From Chloroflexota bacterium (GTDB lineage: Bacteria; Chloroflexota; Dehalococcoidia; UBA2247; RBG-13-53-26): a stretch of 44,641 nt of DNA. This document shows, one piece after another, positions 17,163-26,503 of the stretch (positions are counted from its first letter, which is position 1; every line of letters begins with the position of its first letter). The DNA is taken from the NCBI GenBank assembly GCA_026389585.1, contig JAPLHP010000030.1, forward strand, positions 1-44,641, in the 5' to 3' direction. Below the pieces are notes generated by a model, which saw nothing but the letters and a program-made list of their open reading frames with translations, was not told the origin of the DNA and did no database searches. The position numbers and the translations under genes were made by a program.

Positions 17163-17833
17163 GTAGAAGTAATCTCCCCGGCCTCCCTCCCCGCCTTGAG
17201 TATAAACGTCATCTCCACCATGCGCCTGGCCAAGGTATGGGCTGATTTCATGCCCACCTCATCCTTCAATACACCAAGTCTCTCCTGTGCATCAAATCTC
17301 CCCGTTCCACCGTCGCTCGATAAGCCAACAGCCCCAAACTGACAGGAGCCTTCGCCAGGGCTAACCACCACCATCCCCCACATGAGAAAAGGGGTGATCA
17401 CGCTAAGCAGGGTGGTTTCAGGACCAGCGTTTCTCATCCAAGCAACTGTCATAGCTCCACCCACCTTGCCTTTGAGCGCCCCACGGTAGTGTTTGCCCAG
17501 AACGAGTGCCCGGAATCTGTCCAGGAAGACAGCCATATATCCAGATAGTCGGCCAGCATAGGTCGGGGTTGCCAAGAGCAGTGCATCAGCCTTAATCATC
17601 CTGGGATATATCTCCAGCATGTCGTCCTGCAAAGCACAGAAACGGCCCTCTTCCTGCTTAGCAGTGCACCAGTTGCAGTGCCGGCAATCACTAATGTTTT
17701 TACCCGCCAAGCGGATCAATTCCGTGCTCACATTGCCCAAGCCTTCAGCCGTCTTCAGCGCCTCTCTAAGAAAGACCTCGGTATTACCCTCTTTAATGGG
17801 GCTACCACTTACGCCAAGAACGTTGATCTCCAT
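17084..17833 (-). CDS. Iron-sulfur flavoprotein (NADPH-dependent FMN reductase family)
   Basis: A 249-residue flavodoxin-fold protein. The FMN phosphate loop SGSPIKEGNTEVFL is at 10-23. A compact cysteine cluster C-x2-C-x2-C-x8-C (CRHCNWC and RFC) starts near residue 50, as in archaeal and clostridial iron-sulfur flavoproteins, which carry one [4Fe-4S] and FMN for low-potential electron transfer. ATPTYAGRLSG holds the isoalloxazine. GGAGG precedes the ATG. The last 25 or so residues come from DNA antisense to serS and look unstructured, so the original stop was probably lost. It may be transcribed separately from the glucan cluster, which ends 83 bases upstream. Confidence 0.88.
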   Translation of the reverse strand: MEINVLGVSGSPIKEGNTEVFLREALKTAEGLGNVSTELIRLAGKNISDCRHCNWCTAKQEEGRFCALQDDMLEIYPRMIKADALLLATPTYAGRLSGYMAVFLDRFRALVLGKHYRGALKGKVGGAMTVAWMRNAGPETTLLSVITPFLMWGMVVVSPGEGSCQFGAVGLSSDGGTGRFDAQERLGVLKDEVGMKSAHTLARRMVEMTFILKAGREAGEITSTYLMTSRPSMYGSSASGTSMLPSDCW

Positions 17834-17916
17834 TTATCCTCCCAGCCTATGGATGGTGGGTATCTTCACTCACCACATACACCTGGCTGTACTCCCGACG
17901 GTGGGTTTAGCTCTTC

Positions 17917-20070
17917 CTACCCTTGCACCCTTCCCTTGCGGCTTGCCTGTCTGGCAGCCGGACCCAAGAGCCGTTCACAGTACTCATTCATCATACGACG
18001 GGTACAGAAAGCAGGTGACACCGACCGGATAGCTTCCTTGACCATGCGGACCCACCCAACTGGCACACCTTTCCTGTCTCTTGTGTAAAACAGAGGGACT
18101 ATGTCCTTTTCCAGCAGGGAATAGATGGACTCAGCATCCATCGTATCCTCTTCTTCCGGGTTTTCTGGCTTAACAATCTGACCAATGGCCCAACCATTGG
18201 CACCATTGTAGCCCTCGTCCCACCAACCGTCGCGAACGCTCAGGTGCAGAACACCATTGAGACAGGCTTTCATACCACTGGTGCCACAAGCCTCATTCAG
18301 TCGCCGCGGTGTATTGAGCCAGACGTCTACACCTTGTGTTAGGTAATGGGCCATATGCATATCATAGTCCTCGACAAAGGCAATTCGGCCCATAAAATCC
18401 CGATCTGTGGCCGAAGAGAACACTCTCTGTACCAGATGTTTCGAGGGAGAATCAGCAGGATGGGACTTGCCGGCAAAGACTATCTGGACCGGCCGCAAAG
18501 CATTCCTCACGATCTGCTTCAATCGATCGACATCATGGAAGATCAGCGCTGGCCGCTTATATTCAGCAAATCGGCGCACAAACCCTATAGTCAATACATC
18601 CGGGTGAAGTAAGGCTCCTATAGCTACCAGATGTTGGGGTTCCACGTCACCTTTGGCCCAGGCTACCTGAGCTGATTCCAGTATGCCACCAATAAGCTTG
18701 CGTCTGAGGATACAACGCACTCTCCACAGCTCCTCATCAGGTATATCCTTAACACTCTCCCAGAGACTCACATCATCATGTCTCTCCATCCAATCCCCGG
18801 CAAGATACTCCTCGTAGAGGTCGCCTATCTCCCCAGCAATCCAGGTAGGCACATGTACACCGTTGGTAACATACTCAATAGGCACATGCTCCTCTTCAAC
18901 CTCTGGCCAGAGGCCATGCCACATCTTCCTTGCCACCCCAGAATGCAGTCGGCTCACGGCATTCCGATGATCAGCCGTTCTCATGGCAAGCACAGCCATA
19001 TTGTAGCCCTGATCATCCGTACCAAATTGTTGCCCCAACGCCAGGCACTCCTGTCGGCTGATCCCAAGGGATTCACAATATCTATCGAGATACTTCTCTA
19101 CAAGGTGTATGGAGAAAACATCCTGGCCTGCAGGTACAGGCGTATGAGTGGTAAAAACTGTCGTTGCGCGAACCCTCTGGACAGCATCAGCAAAAGACCT
19201 CCCTTTCTCAATCTCCTCCCTGATGCGCCCCAGCATCATAAAAGCTGTGTGTCCTTCATTGGCATGCCAGATAGCAGGCTTAATACCCAGCGCCCGCAGG
19301 ACATGCACCCCACCCATGCCAAGGACGATCTCTTGCTGCAAGCGTACTTCCTGATCAGCAACATAGAGTCGGGCCGATAGCCTCCGCTGGTGCGGCTCAT
19401 TGTCTTCCACATTAGTATCCAGAAGATATACATTCACCCGACCCACCCGAACCTGCCACACAGCGATTAGCAAAGACCCCGAACCCAGATCAACCCTCAC
19501 CAGCAATCTTTGCCCATCAGGACCAAGAACGGGACTCACCGGTGCTTCATCAAAATCCAACTGCTTGTAGATTTCCTCCTGCATGCCAGCAGCCGAGATA
19601 TGCTGATGAAAATACCCCTGAGGGTACATGAAGCCAATGCACACAAATGGCAGCCCTATGTCACTAGCCTCCTTGCACGTATCGCCAGCCAAGACCCCCA
19701 GTCCACCGGCATAGATAGGGAGGGAATTGTGAATGGCGAATTCCATCGAAAAGTAAGCCACGGGGCCACTTAGCAGATGTGGATAATGAGCACTGAACCA
19801 AGTATCCTGTATGGCCATCTCGGCGTCGAACTCAGCCATCACAGAATCATAAAGCTTGAGGAACTCGGGATCAGCAGCAACATGCAGTAACCTCTCTTGA
19901 CTGATGTCTCGAAGCTGCTTCACCGGGTTGTGCCCACTAACCCTCCACAGAACATAGTCCAGAGCCCGAAAAACGTCCCGCCCCCGATGGTGCCAGCTCC
20001 ACCACATATTATTGCCGAACTCTTCGAGTCTGCCTATACGTTCGGGGATCTTCCAGCGAAGGGTACTCAT
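17917..20070 (-). CDS. glgP: Alpha-glucan (glycogen/maltodextrin) phosphorylase
   Basis: A 717-residue GT35 phosphorylase of the shorter bacterial/archaeal type, which releases glucose-1-phosphate from alpha-1,4-glucans. It opens with the N-terminal domain (DUF3417-like) holding NNMWWSWHHRGRDVF. The pyridoxal phosphate lysine is K601 in EACGTSGMKACLNGV, followed by LSVRDGWWDEGY. Substrate blocks HANEGHTAFMMLGR and FTTHTPVPAGQDVF are present. It is the last gene of a three-gene cluster after the GT4 and GH57 genes and a 76-base gap, giving a degradation arm to the same glucan pool. Confidence 0.93.
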   Translation of the reverse strand: MSTLRWKIPERIGRLEEFGNNMWWSWHHRGRDVFRALDYVLWRVSGHNPVKQLRDISQERLLHVAADPEFLKLYDSVMAEFDAEMAIQDTWFSAHYPHLLSGPVAYFSMEFAIHNSLPIYAGGLGVLAGDTCKEASDIGLPFVCIGFMYPQGYFHQHISAAGMQEEIYKQLDFDEAPVSPVLGPDGQRLLVRVDLGSGSLLIAVWQVRVGRVNVYLLDTNVEDNEPHQRRLSARLYVADQEVRLQQEIVLGMGGVHVLRALGIKPAIWHANEGHTAFMMLGRIREEIEKGRSFADAVQRVRATTVFTTHTPVPAGQDVFSIHLVEKYLDRYCESLGISRQECLALGQQFGTDDQGYNMAVLAMRTADHRNAVSRLHSGVARKMWHGLWPEVEEEHVPIEYVTNGVHVPTWIAGEIGDLYEEYLAGDWMERHDDVSLWESVKDIPDEELWRVRCILRRKLIGGILESAQVAWAKGDVEPQHLVAIGALLHPDVLTIGFVRRFAEYKRPALIFHDVDRLKQIVRNALRPVQIVFAGKSHPADSPSKHLVQRVFSSATDRDFMGRIAFVEDYDMHMAHYLTQGVDVWLNTPRRLNEACGTSGMKACLNGVLHLSVRDGWWDEGYNGANGWAIGQIVKPENPEEEDTMDAESIYSLLEKDIVPLFYTRDRKGVPVGWVRMVKEAIRSVSPAFCTRRMMNEYCERLLGPAARQASRKGRVQG

Positions 20071-20146
20071 GTGTGGTTTCTGTCCTACCGTCTGACCAGC
20101 ACTACGGGTAGAAGTCTAGCTGGTGAATTCGCTTCATTCACTTACC

Positions 20147-21352
20147 CTACAGGTAGGCGTCCAGCGCCCGGATGAAGTTCTTGTATACCTGCTGTATCTC
20201 CCAGATGATGCCATAGGGTCCCAGCCGCCACCACTCCTTCGGTGTGAAGTAGGCCGATACCTCGGCCTCCGATCCGGAGCGGCCGAACCACTGGATGAGA
20301 TGCAGGTTGTCGGACTGAGCCAGCCAGAGGGCCAGATCGATTATCCTCTGGTTCTTGGTCAGCAGGGCCTTGCTGTACGCCTGCATCATCAACTGGAATA
20401 CCGCCTCCTGAGCCGAATTGCCCAGGAAGAATTCCATGCCTCCTTGCCCCGCCCAGGTGGAGGGGAAGGTTGACAAAGGCAGGTAGTGACTCTGTTCGCG
20501 GTACTGCGCTATCGCCTCGCTGGGTGTCAGCGTCATCATCTTCCGCTTCGCGAGCTCCCCGGGCAGACACCGCATGAAGTCAAATATGCCGGTATCCCGC
20601 GAATGATGTTCACCGAAGGTCTCGAAATCCCAGGCCAAGGTGACAAAATCACCCCACGCATCCCTCAGCCACTGAGCATACCTGTCAGCCATCAAAGGAT
20701 AACCCCACCACCCCTTATTGGAGAAGCGATAACCCACATCGTCACTCAGCTCATAGTGCCGCGGCAGCAGCATCAGACCCTTCCCTTTATGGTAAAGGTG
20801 AGTCGGCTCGCGCCACTCCATCACCCAGGGCCGTCCGTCAAGAAAGGCGCCGCTGAAGCCAACGCTATCCAGAGCATGATAGATAGTATCGGACATAAGC
20901 ATCTCCGTGGTGTCGGTCACCTCCGGCCTCTTGCCCATGACCTTCTCCAGGTGATCGCGGGACCAGGACATCCGCCTGGCAAAGGCAGGCACATCCAAGA
21001 GCGGCAGAAAGCTGTGGTAGGGCTCAACGTTCACCAGTTCCACGGCAGGCTGGGCTGCCAGCTCGCGGAAAAGCTGAAACAGCTTCCGATCCCAGGCCTC
21101 GGCCTGCCTGAGGAAGGAGACCGAGAACCCTATCGAGAACTTCATCCCCTGTCTGGCAAGTTCGAGGAACATCTCAGCAGCAGGATAGTAGCACCAGGTC
21201 GCTACCTTGTGGAGATACGCCTCATTCATTGCCTCATCGAAGAGACAATTCTCAATATCAGCAGGGGTGGCACCAGATGGAATAGGCTGTGCCGGAAGCT
21301 TCAGACGCCTGGGCTGGTGCACGACAGCATAGATCACCAGGTTTTCTGCCAT
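20147..21352 (-). CDS. Glycoside hydrolase family 57 (alpha-amylase/glucanotransferase type)
   Basis: A 401-residue GH57 enzyme acting on alpha-glucans. Family regions are seen in order: region 1 VVHQP at 10-14, EPYHSFLPLL at 110-119, the likely nucleophile E150 in VTDTTEMLMSD, and the likely acid D242 in AWDFETFGEHH. Length fits the compact amylase-like clade rather than branching enzymes of 500 or more residues. AGGAGATC lies directly before the ATG. It starts 15 bases after the GT4 gene, so the two are co-transcribed. Hydrolase and transferase activity cannot be separated by sequence. Confidence 0.92.
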   Translation of the reverse strand: MAENLVIYAVVHQPRRLKLPAQPIPSGATPADIENCLFDEAMNEAYLHKVATWCYYPAAEMFLELARQGMKFSIGFSVSFLRQAEAWDRKLFQLFRELAAQPAVELVNVEPYHSFLPLLDVPAFARRMSWSRDHLEKVMGKRPEVTDTTEMLMSDTIYHALDSVGFSGAFLDGRPWVMEWREPTHLYHKGKGLMLLPRHYELSDDVGYRFSNKGWWGYPLMADRYAQWLRDAWGDFVTLAWDFETFGEHHSRDTGIFDFMRCLPGELAKRKMMTLTPSEAIAQYREQSHYLPLSTFPSTWAGQGGMEFFLGNSAQEAVFQLMMQAYSKALLTKNQRIIDLALWLAQSDNLHLIQWFGRSGSEAEVSAYFTPKEWWRLGPYGIIWEIQQVYKNFIRALDAYL

Positions 21353-21367
21353 GATCTCCTTAGCCTC

Positions 21368-22744
21368 TCATACACCCTTCTTCAGCGTTGTTGGCAGCAA
21401 TTCAGGTGGCACCCTGAGTGGTATGGAGTCTGCCACACAGGGCGCAGGCTTCCCCTTGAGGGCACCCTGCATCCTGGCCTGGTTCACTAGCTTGCTGATC
21501 AGGTTCTGCACCGCTTCTTCCCACGTGAATTGCGTAGCAGTATGCCTCGCAGCACGCCGCATCCTCTCACCCTCCTCAGGGTATTCCTGGAGATACAGCA
21601 CATGGTTCACAATCTCCATTGAGTCCGCTGTCTCCAGCACAAAGGAGTTTACGAAGGGGATCGCGTAATCCTCTCCGGTAGACCCCGTAAAGACAATCCC
21701 ACCGGCGGCCATTGCCTCCAGCCCAACCAGGCCGAACGGCTCGCGCCCGCTGTTAGCCAGCACGCCATCAGCCGCACAGTAGAGCACCTGTAGGAAGTCT
21801 GAAGGCAACTGAAATCTGATGTCAATGATATCAGCGGGAGAGGCCTCCCGTAACGCAGCCATGTAAGCATCATAAGAACGCGTGCCTGTGGTCGTTTCTT
21901 TCCAAACAAGGCCCAGAGAACGAGCACTGTCAATTATCTCCTGACGGTGAGGCTCTATCCCACCTCTGGCCAGCAACGTAGTCTGGCAACCCCTCCCCTT
22001 CAGGCGGGCTGTCGCTTCCACAGCCTGGTGCCAGCGCTTATCCGGGTCCCAGCGGGCTACCTTGCACAGCAGGATCTCAGCACCAATTGCATTTCTAATC
22101 TGGTCGACCAGACCGGGCTCCACCTTATGAATTAAGCTCTTCGGTATGCCGTTTGGAATAACCAGCGGGTTCAAGCCCATACCCCACATGACGTGCTTCA
22201 TATACTTGCTTACCGTGGTGATAGTGGTAGTGAAGTTCAACCTGCCCCAGTTGATGCGATAGAAGGAGAAGGTATTGTTCGCATTCCAGAACATCACCAC
22301 TTTGTCCCGGAGGCTATCGTGATAGAGAACATCGCTGAGGCGGCACATCACCTCCGCAGTGTGCCACTCCTCCCCAAGGATAACAACCAGCCTACCCTCA
22401 GCCACTGCCGGCTTCACGATGCGGTCTTTGACAAACCAGGGGATGGATTCATTGAAATCATAAAGCTTCTCTTCCTCACCATCATAGACACCATTGGGGT
22501 GATGCTGGCTGATCCACTGGCCCCAGCGATGCAGGATCAGCTTATCATGGTATCTCGTCTCCTCTCCCGGGGCATACGGATCGCCGATAAAGAAGAGATG
22601 TGTGGTAAAACCCATCATCGCCAGTGTCGCCGACAGGTTATTCACTCGTACCCCGAGGCCGCCTGCTATAGAATATGCATCTGGCCCCTCAAATGAGAGG
22701 ATCACAAACTCTGTATTCTTGGGAGTGATATTTGTCCGCACCAT
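21368..22744 (-). CDS. Glycosyltransferase family 4/5-like (probable alpha-glucan synthase)
   Basis: A 458-residue GT-B glycosyltransferase. The N-terminal domain has the glycine-rich acceptor/donor loop IAGGLGVRVNNLSATLAMMG near 26-45, as in starch/glycogen synthases. The C-terminal nucleotide-sugar domain has the E-x7-E pair E335/E343 in GREPFGLVGLEAMAAGG. It heads the cluster with GH57 and phosphorylase genes, which supports a role in making a storage or short alpha-glucan, though the donor (ADP- or UDP-glucose) is unknown. An extended -10 (TGT-TACAAT, 22776-22784 complement) lies just upstream. Confidence 0.88.
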   Translation of the reverse strand: MVRTNITPKNTEFVILSFEGPDAYSIAGGLGVRVNNLSATLAMMGFTTHLFFIGDPYAPGEETRYHDKLILHRWGQWISQHHPNGVYDGEEEKLYDFNESIPWFVKDRIVKPAVAEGRLVVILGEEWHTAEVMCRLSDVLYHDSLRDKVVMFWNANNTFSFYRINWGRLNFTTTITTVSKYMKHVMWGMGLNPLVIPNGIPKSLIHKVEPGLVDQIRNAIGAEILLCKVARWDPDKRWHQAVEATARLKGRGCQTTLLARGGIEPHRQEIIDSARSLGLVWKETTTGTRSYDAYMAALREASPADIIDIRFQLPSDFLQVLYCAADGVLANSGREPFGLVGLEAMAAGGIVFTGSTGEDYAIPFVNSFVLETADSMEIVNHVLYLQEYPEEGERMRRAARHTATQFTWEEAVQNLISKLVNQARMQGALKGKPAPCVADSIPLRVPPELLPTTLKKGV

Positions 22745-22775
22745 GATAGAATCTTATACTCCAAAAACTTTATCT

Positions 22776-22784
22776 ATTGTAACA
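22776..22784 (-). promoter_or_regulatory. Possible extended -10 promoter of the glucan cluster
   Basis: On the minus strand the sequence reads TG-T-TACAAT, an extended -10 with five of six matches. No good -35 is seen at 16-18 bases. Transcription would start about 25 bases before the GT4 ATG. Confidence 0.35.
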
Positions 22785-22825
22785 CATTGGTTTCCCCCGA
22801 ACCATTCCTCATCCAAGAAGCGTCC

Positions 22826-22851
22826 GGATACCCGCTTCCGCGGGAATGTCA
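22826..22851. repeat. Common intergenic palindromic repeat (CCCGC-ttcc-GCGGG)
   Basis: The sequence ggatacccgcttccgcgggaatgtca has a perfect five-pair stem (22831-22835 with 22840-22844). It matches the widespread ATTCCCGCGGAAGCGGG-type intergenic repeat seen in many unrelated genomes. It is a single copy here. Confidence 0.5.
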
Positions 22852-22864
22852 GGGTAGGAGATGC

Positions 22865-23164
22865 ATGAGAAAAGGCTTGAGTGAACCCTGGCTCAGGAGA
22901 ATTTCTACTTCCCTGAGCTTGTTGGTCATATGGTCACAATACACGAAGTTTACCCTTCCGTGTAAGGGTGTGAAACTAACGGGGCAGATTAACGAGCGAG
23001 GGGTGCAAATGCTGGACTGGTTATTACCAAAAGATAGCGTTTGTCCTCCTGAAGATGATGATGACGATGCACTTCCCTTTGTGCCAAGGTGGTTGAACTT
23101 GGTGTTCAACTCAGGGGTTAAATTTGACGGTTTTGAATGGGCAGCCGTTAAACTTCAAAGCTAG
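22865..23164 (+). CDS. Hypothetical small protein with an acidic stretch
   Basis: A possible 99-residue protein beginning MRKGLSEPWL. The ATG at 22865 has AGGAG at 22856-22860. Residues 64-71 hold EDDDDDA, and the C-terminus is aromatic (PRWLNLVF, FDGFEWAAV). I recognise no family. It stands at the border between the glucan cluster and the accessory region and directly follows a dispersed repeat, so it may be a chance frame. A hairpin ttgccc-tat-gggcaa follows at 23201-23215. Confidence 0.3.
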   Translation: MRKGLSEPWLRRISTSLSLLVIWSQYTKFTLPCKGVKLTGQINERGVQMLDWLLPKDSVCPPEDDDDDALPFVPRWLNLVFNSGVKFDGFEWAAVKLQS

Positions 23165-23324
23165 TTGACCGGTACCATACCCGGGCAGTTCTGTAGGGTT
23201 TTGCCCTATGGGCAATCTCTCCAAGGCGCTCTGCTCAAGAGAAGCAAGCACCATTGCTTTAGCCCCTCATCCACCCTAACTTAGCACAACCATAAATCCT
23301 AACACCCAGTCTGTTGGACCCATG
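23165..23324. other. Intergenic stretch with a short hairpin
   Basis: The only structure seen is TTGCCC-TAT-GGGCAA at 23201-23215. It is not followed by a T-run on the plus strand. Nothing else is supported. Confidence 0.4.
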
Positions 23325-23681
23325 CTAAGTTTCAATTGAGGAAGAGGGAGGGACACTTCTAAGCCCACTATCTTGAGAGCCAGTGTTACTAGCACCGGCT
23401 CTCTTTCGTTTTGTGCCTATTCGCTTCTTGTAATGCCTCTTAATCCGAAGTGGTTCCGCTAAAGGCAACTGCCTTGCCGCAGTGCTACCATTTTCCACCA
23501 GCAATGCCATCCTGCGCAGCTTCTCAACTCGCAGTTGTTTTGCCAGATCCAAGGTAAGCGAATCGATTGCCATACGGACAATTTCGCTGCGAGATAACTT
23601 CAGGGTAGAGCTGAGGAAGTCCAGCTTCTCTTTTTGGGTGGGTACCATCTCCACTATGAAGGTATATTTATCTTTCGTCAC
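23325..23681 (-). CDS. Ribbon-helix-helix-like DNA-binding protein
   Basis: A 118-residue protein from a GTG start with AGGAG ten bases upstream. Residues 5-45 (KYTFIVEMVP, then a helix KEKLDFLSSTL, LSRSEIVRMAIDSL) follow the strand-helix-helix plan of ribbon-helix-helix (CopG-like) proteins, which bind DNA as dimers. The remainder is basic and low in structure, with KRHYKKRIGTKRKR near 84-97 and a Ser/Gly-rich tail. It could be an antitoxin or a small regulator at the left edge of the accessory region. No partner toxin is next to it on the same strand. Confidence 0.6.
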   Translation of the reverse strand: MTKDKYTFIVEMVPTQKEKLDFLSSTLKLSRSEIVRMAIDSLTLDLAKQLRVEKLRRMALLVENGSTAARQLPLAEPLRIKRHYKKRIGTKRKRAGASNTGSQDSGLRSVPPSSSIET

Positions 23682-23685
23682 TTAG

Positions 23686-24251
23686 CTTCAGCTCCTATAT
23701 GTCCCTCTATATCCGAAGGCACTATATTATTTCCACAAACCTCTGTCAAGGGGTTCAGGTTCACTTCCCTATGCGGGAGACGGTATCCCTCGACAGAGCA
23801 TCGTTTGTCCTGGAGCATTTGGTGAGGCCACAGTGCCACAGTGGAAGAACCCTACACAGTCTGAAGTTCTACAAGGTACCGCTAGTGACGAGGGAGCACT
23901 TCACCTGGACCAGTTTTCAGGGGGCAGGCCAGTATTCTTAGAGCAACCAGGATTTTTGAGAAGACGTCTGCTCTAGTCTATTGAGAATGGGCCAGTGAAT
24001 GCCATTGGGTTGGCTGACGTACATTGGTACTGTGGCTGGGAAGTGGTACCAGAGTCCCAGTTCGACCCCACGACAGTCAGACAAATCAAATCGAGAGGTG
24101 TTAGAGATACTGCCGTTCAGTCCATTGCCAAAGACGCGGTTACCATGCAATACTGAACCCAGTAATGCACCTGAAGTCAATCAACCTGCGAAACAGGACT
24201 GCATAACAAGGCGAAGAAGACGAGGCATTTGATTCCAGGTTAGCTGATCGA
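23686..24251 (+). other. Possible decayed coding segment before the PLD-ATPase gene
   Basis: No intact gene is found. One plus-strand frame is open from about 23686 to a TAG at 23974-23976 and continues in the same frame from 23977 to a TGA at 24154-24156. The second part reads like real protein (for example GLADVHWYCGWEVVPES and TTVRQIKSRGV). No plausible start with a ribosome binding site is seen. A pseudogene or chance frame are both possible, and I do not recognise the family. Confidence 0.25.
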
Positions 24252-26255
24252 GTGGTATCTGGACATACCGAAAAGCAGGGTGAAGTGACCGACTTCCATA
24301 AACGTGCTCAGCGTCCTAGCCCATGCCAGGGAGACCTTTTTGCTGGACTGTCTCCGATACAGACACGAGTCATTGCCAGAAGGACAGACTTCGATGGTCT
24401 TTTTGAAGGATTCAAACGGATGCGGGCCATCTCGTATGTTGTATCACCAGACTTGCTTCTAGAGTTGTTCGACAAGCGTGGTTATACAGAAGTTGAGGTT
24501 TTGGTGGGAGAGAACCTTTCTGAATCATATAGAAAGGATTTGGAACAGAAAAGTGTGGACGTGACAGAACGGCTTGCCGGGCTGATAGAACAGGGCGTCT
24601 TGCGAGTCTTTGTTCCCACTCGCACAATACATACGAAACTCTACATTCTTCAGAGGGACGACGTCACTAGGGTAATTCAAACGAGTGCCAATCTGACGGC
24701 GACGGCGCAAGAAGCCAAGAAGCAGATCAACTACGCGTGGTATCTGGACATTCCTGTAGGTCATCCTTTTCTGCAGCAATTGACGAGTGACTATGAAACT
24801 CATCTTCATGGATGCACCCTTTTCATGGAAGATTTGAGCAACCTTCTTAAGGAGTCCCGGGTGACAGATAGAAAAGGGCTGATTGAAGCTTGGCTCAAGG
24901 GCGCTGCTACCTCTGAAGACCAGAATATTGAGATGAGACGGCTCTTCCATGACCTCTCATTCAGTGTTGCCGAATCCTCCACTACCAAAGAGGAGCCAGT
25001 AACTGTACTGCAGCTGAAGGGTTCAGCACTGGACAGGAAGCGGTTTGAACGACAACTCGCACCGCTAAAACCCGTGTCCGCTGGTCAAAACCAGATACAG
25101 GTGAGCAATTCCGCTTTCATTCGCTACGTCTATGAGACGCATCACATCCCGTTGCTGATTCTCTCCCACGAGCGACGTGAGCTACTGTTGGGTCTTGACG
25201 TGCCAATGTCATCGCTTACCCAAGCACCTTCCGATACCACCTTAGTTAGCCAGTCCCTGGGACTGATGGAGGCCTATCTCCAAACCGTGGACTTCGGCGA
25301 ATCATCTGACCCACTGTCTGCAAAGAGGAGCATGTTTGAAGCCCTCCTATACGTGTTCTTCACTCCATTTGCACACGACTATATGAAATCCAGAAGGGCC
25401 AAGTTCGGCCCTGTCGACACCCGAGGTCCACGCTTCCTATATATCTATGGACCATCGCAGAATGGCAAATCTACCTTCCTGCGCTTTTCGCTTAAGCTAT
25501 TATCCGGAAAGTCTATCGAGCCTCTGTCGAGGCACGACTTCACGAAGACAAGGATTGCCAATGCCGCCCTAACAGGTTCTTCCTTCCCTCTGATCTTCGA
25601 TGATGTAGATTCGTCTGGCACTTCTGGAATTGAAGACGTGTTCAAATCCTATTGGGAACGCTGGTGGAACGATCAGTACGTGTGCCCTCAGATAGTGATC
25701 GCTTCCAATAATCCTAGGCTTAAGGAGTGGGCAAAATCTCGTGTGAAACGAATAGACTTTGATGTTCATTTTTCACCTACGGAGGGTGCCAAAGAGAAAT
25801 TGGCAAGACTGTTTTCGACAGACAACCCTGTATTCAGATGGTTTTCCTATTTGTATCTTCAACACCTCAGCGATCAGGAATTCGCAAGTGATGATGAACT
25901 TGGGTTGGCCAGAGCAGTGATGAAGGAGCTATATGAATACTCCAAACGCCCGCTCCCAGAGTTCTTCCCTGGTGAACCTGTCGAGAAGCTTTACGACCCA
26001 GGACGCAGGGATTGGCGTGACCTTCTCTACGGTCTGCACAAGGCGGCAGTCACTGAGCAAGGAAATCGAAAACTCGTGACATTTGACGACGATATGCAGC
26101 ACTGGGAAATCAATGACTATCAGTCATATCTTCCTCAGACCGTCAAATATCAGAGAAGAGGTGCCACGATTATCATAGAGAACCCCAGGGAGTTCGATAG
26201 GTGGCTGGGGCAACCTCAGGGCCTCTTGTCCCGCATATTCGGAAAAGGCTCATAA
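24252..26255 (+). CDS. PLD-family nuclease fused to an SF3/D5-like ATPase
   Basis: A 667-residue two-part protein. The N-terminal 200 residues resemble a phospholipase D-type nuclease with one HKD motif: H127-x-K129 (HTKLYIL) and TSANLT near 144-149. A middle part of about 150 residues is unassigned. The C-terminal ATPase has Walker A G400-PSQNGKST-408, Walker B PLIFDDVD at 446-453, a sensor-1 Asn in IVIASNNP at 481-488, and a basic finger SRVKRIDF near 496. This order fits the SF3 helicase/D5 type seen in phages and plasmids. The first codon is GTG; a second GTG at 24285 has a better upstream AGGG. A nucleic-acid-sensing or degrading defence role is inference from domains and neighbours. Confidence 0.8.
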   Translation: MVSGHTEKQGEVTDFHKRAQRPSPCQGDLFAGLSPIQTRVIARRTDFDGLFEGFKRMRAISYVVSPDLLLELFDKRGYTEVEVLVGENLSESYRKDLEQKSVDVTERLAGLIEQGVLRVFVPTRTIHTKLYILQRDDVTRVIQTSANLTATAQEAKKQINYAWYLDIPVGHPFLQQLTSDYETHLHGCTLFMEDLSNLLKESRVTDRKGLIEAWLKGAATSEDQNIEMRRLFHDLSFSVAESSTTKEEPVTVLQLKGSALDRKRFERQLAPLKPVSAGQNQIQVSNSAFIRYVYETHHIPLLILSHERRELLLGLDVPMSSLTQAPSDTTLVSQSLGLMEAYLQTVDFGESSDPLSAKRSMFEALLYVFFTPFAHDYMKSRRAKFGPVDTRGPRFLYIYGPSQNGKSTFLRFSLKLLSGKSIEPLSRHDFTKTRIANAALTGSSFPLIFDDVDSSGTSGIEDVFKSYWERWWNDQYVCPQIVIASNNPRLKEWAKSRVKRIDFDVHFSPTEGAKEKLARLFSTDNPVFRWFSYLYLQHLSDQEFASDDELGLARAVMKELYEYSKRPLPEFFPGEPVEKLYDPGRRDWRDLLYGLHKAAVTEQGNRKLVTFDDDMQHWEINDYQSYLPQTVKYQRRGATIIIENPREFDRWLGQPQGLLSRIFGKGS

Positions 26256-26503
26256 CCGAGTCCTTCTGGCACTGGGCAATTCTACATCTTTGTTAAGTTC
26301 CAGGGAGGAGTTGTCATTTTGGAGCAGTGGAATCGTTGCACTAATCGCTAAGATGTTAAACGAGGTAACAAAAGTCAGTCTTGTTAAGTCTTGTTTTCGC
26401 CTCAGGTAAGTCGGTTTTTCATCGCTGCAAACCGCGAGATTATGGCTGGAAAAGGCGGCTCCTACACAAAGGCAAGGGACAGCGCAGCGGAGAAATAGAG
26501 CTG

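Noticed and set aside
18778-19380. 200-codon plus-strand frame
   Set aside because: Antisense to the glucan phosphorylase gene, which matches its family throughout.
20486-21490. 334-codon plus-strand frame
   Set aside because: Antisense to the GH57 gene, whose family motifs fix the coding strand.
23325-24251. Ribbon-helix-helix gene plus following segment as a toxin-antitoxin pair
   Set aside because: The neighbouring segment is on the other strand, broken by a stop, and resembles no toxin that I know.
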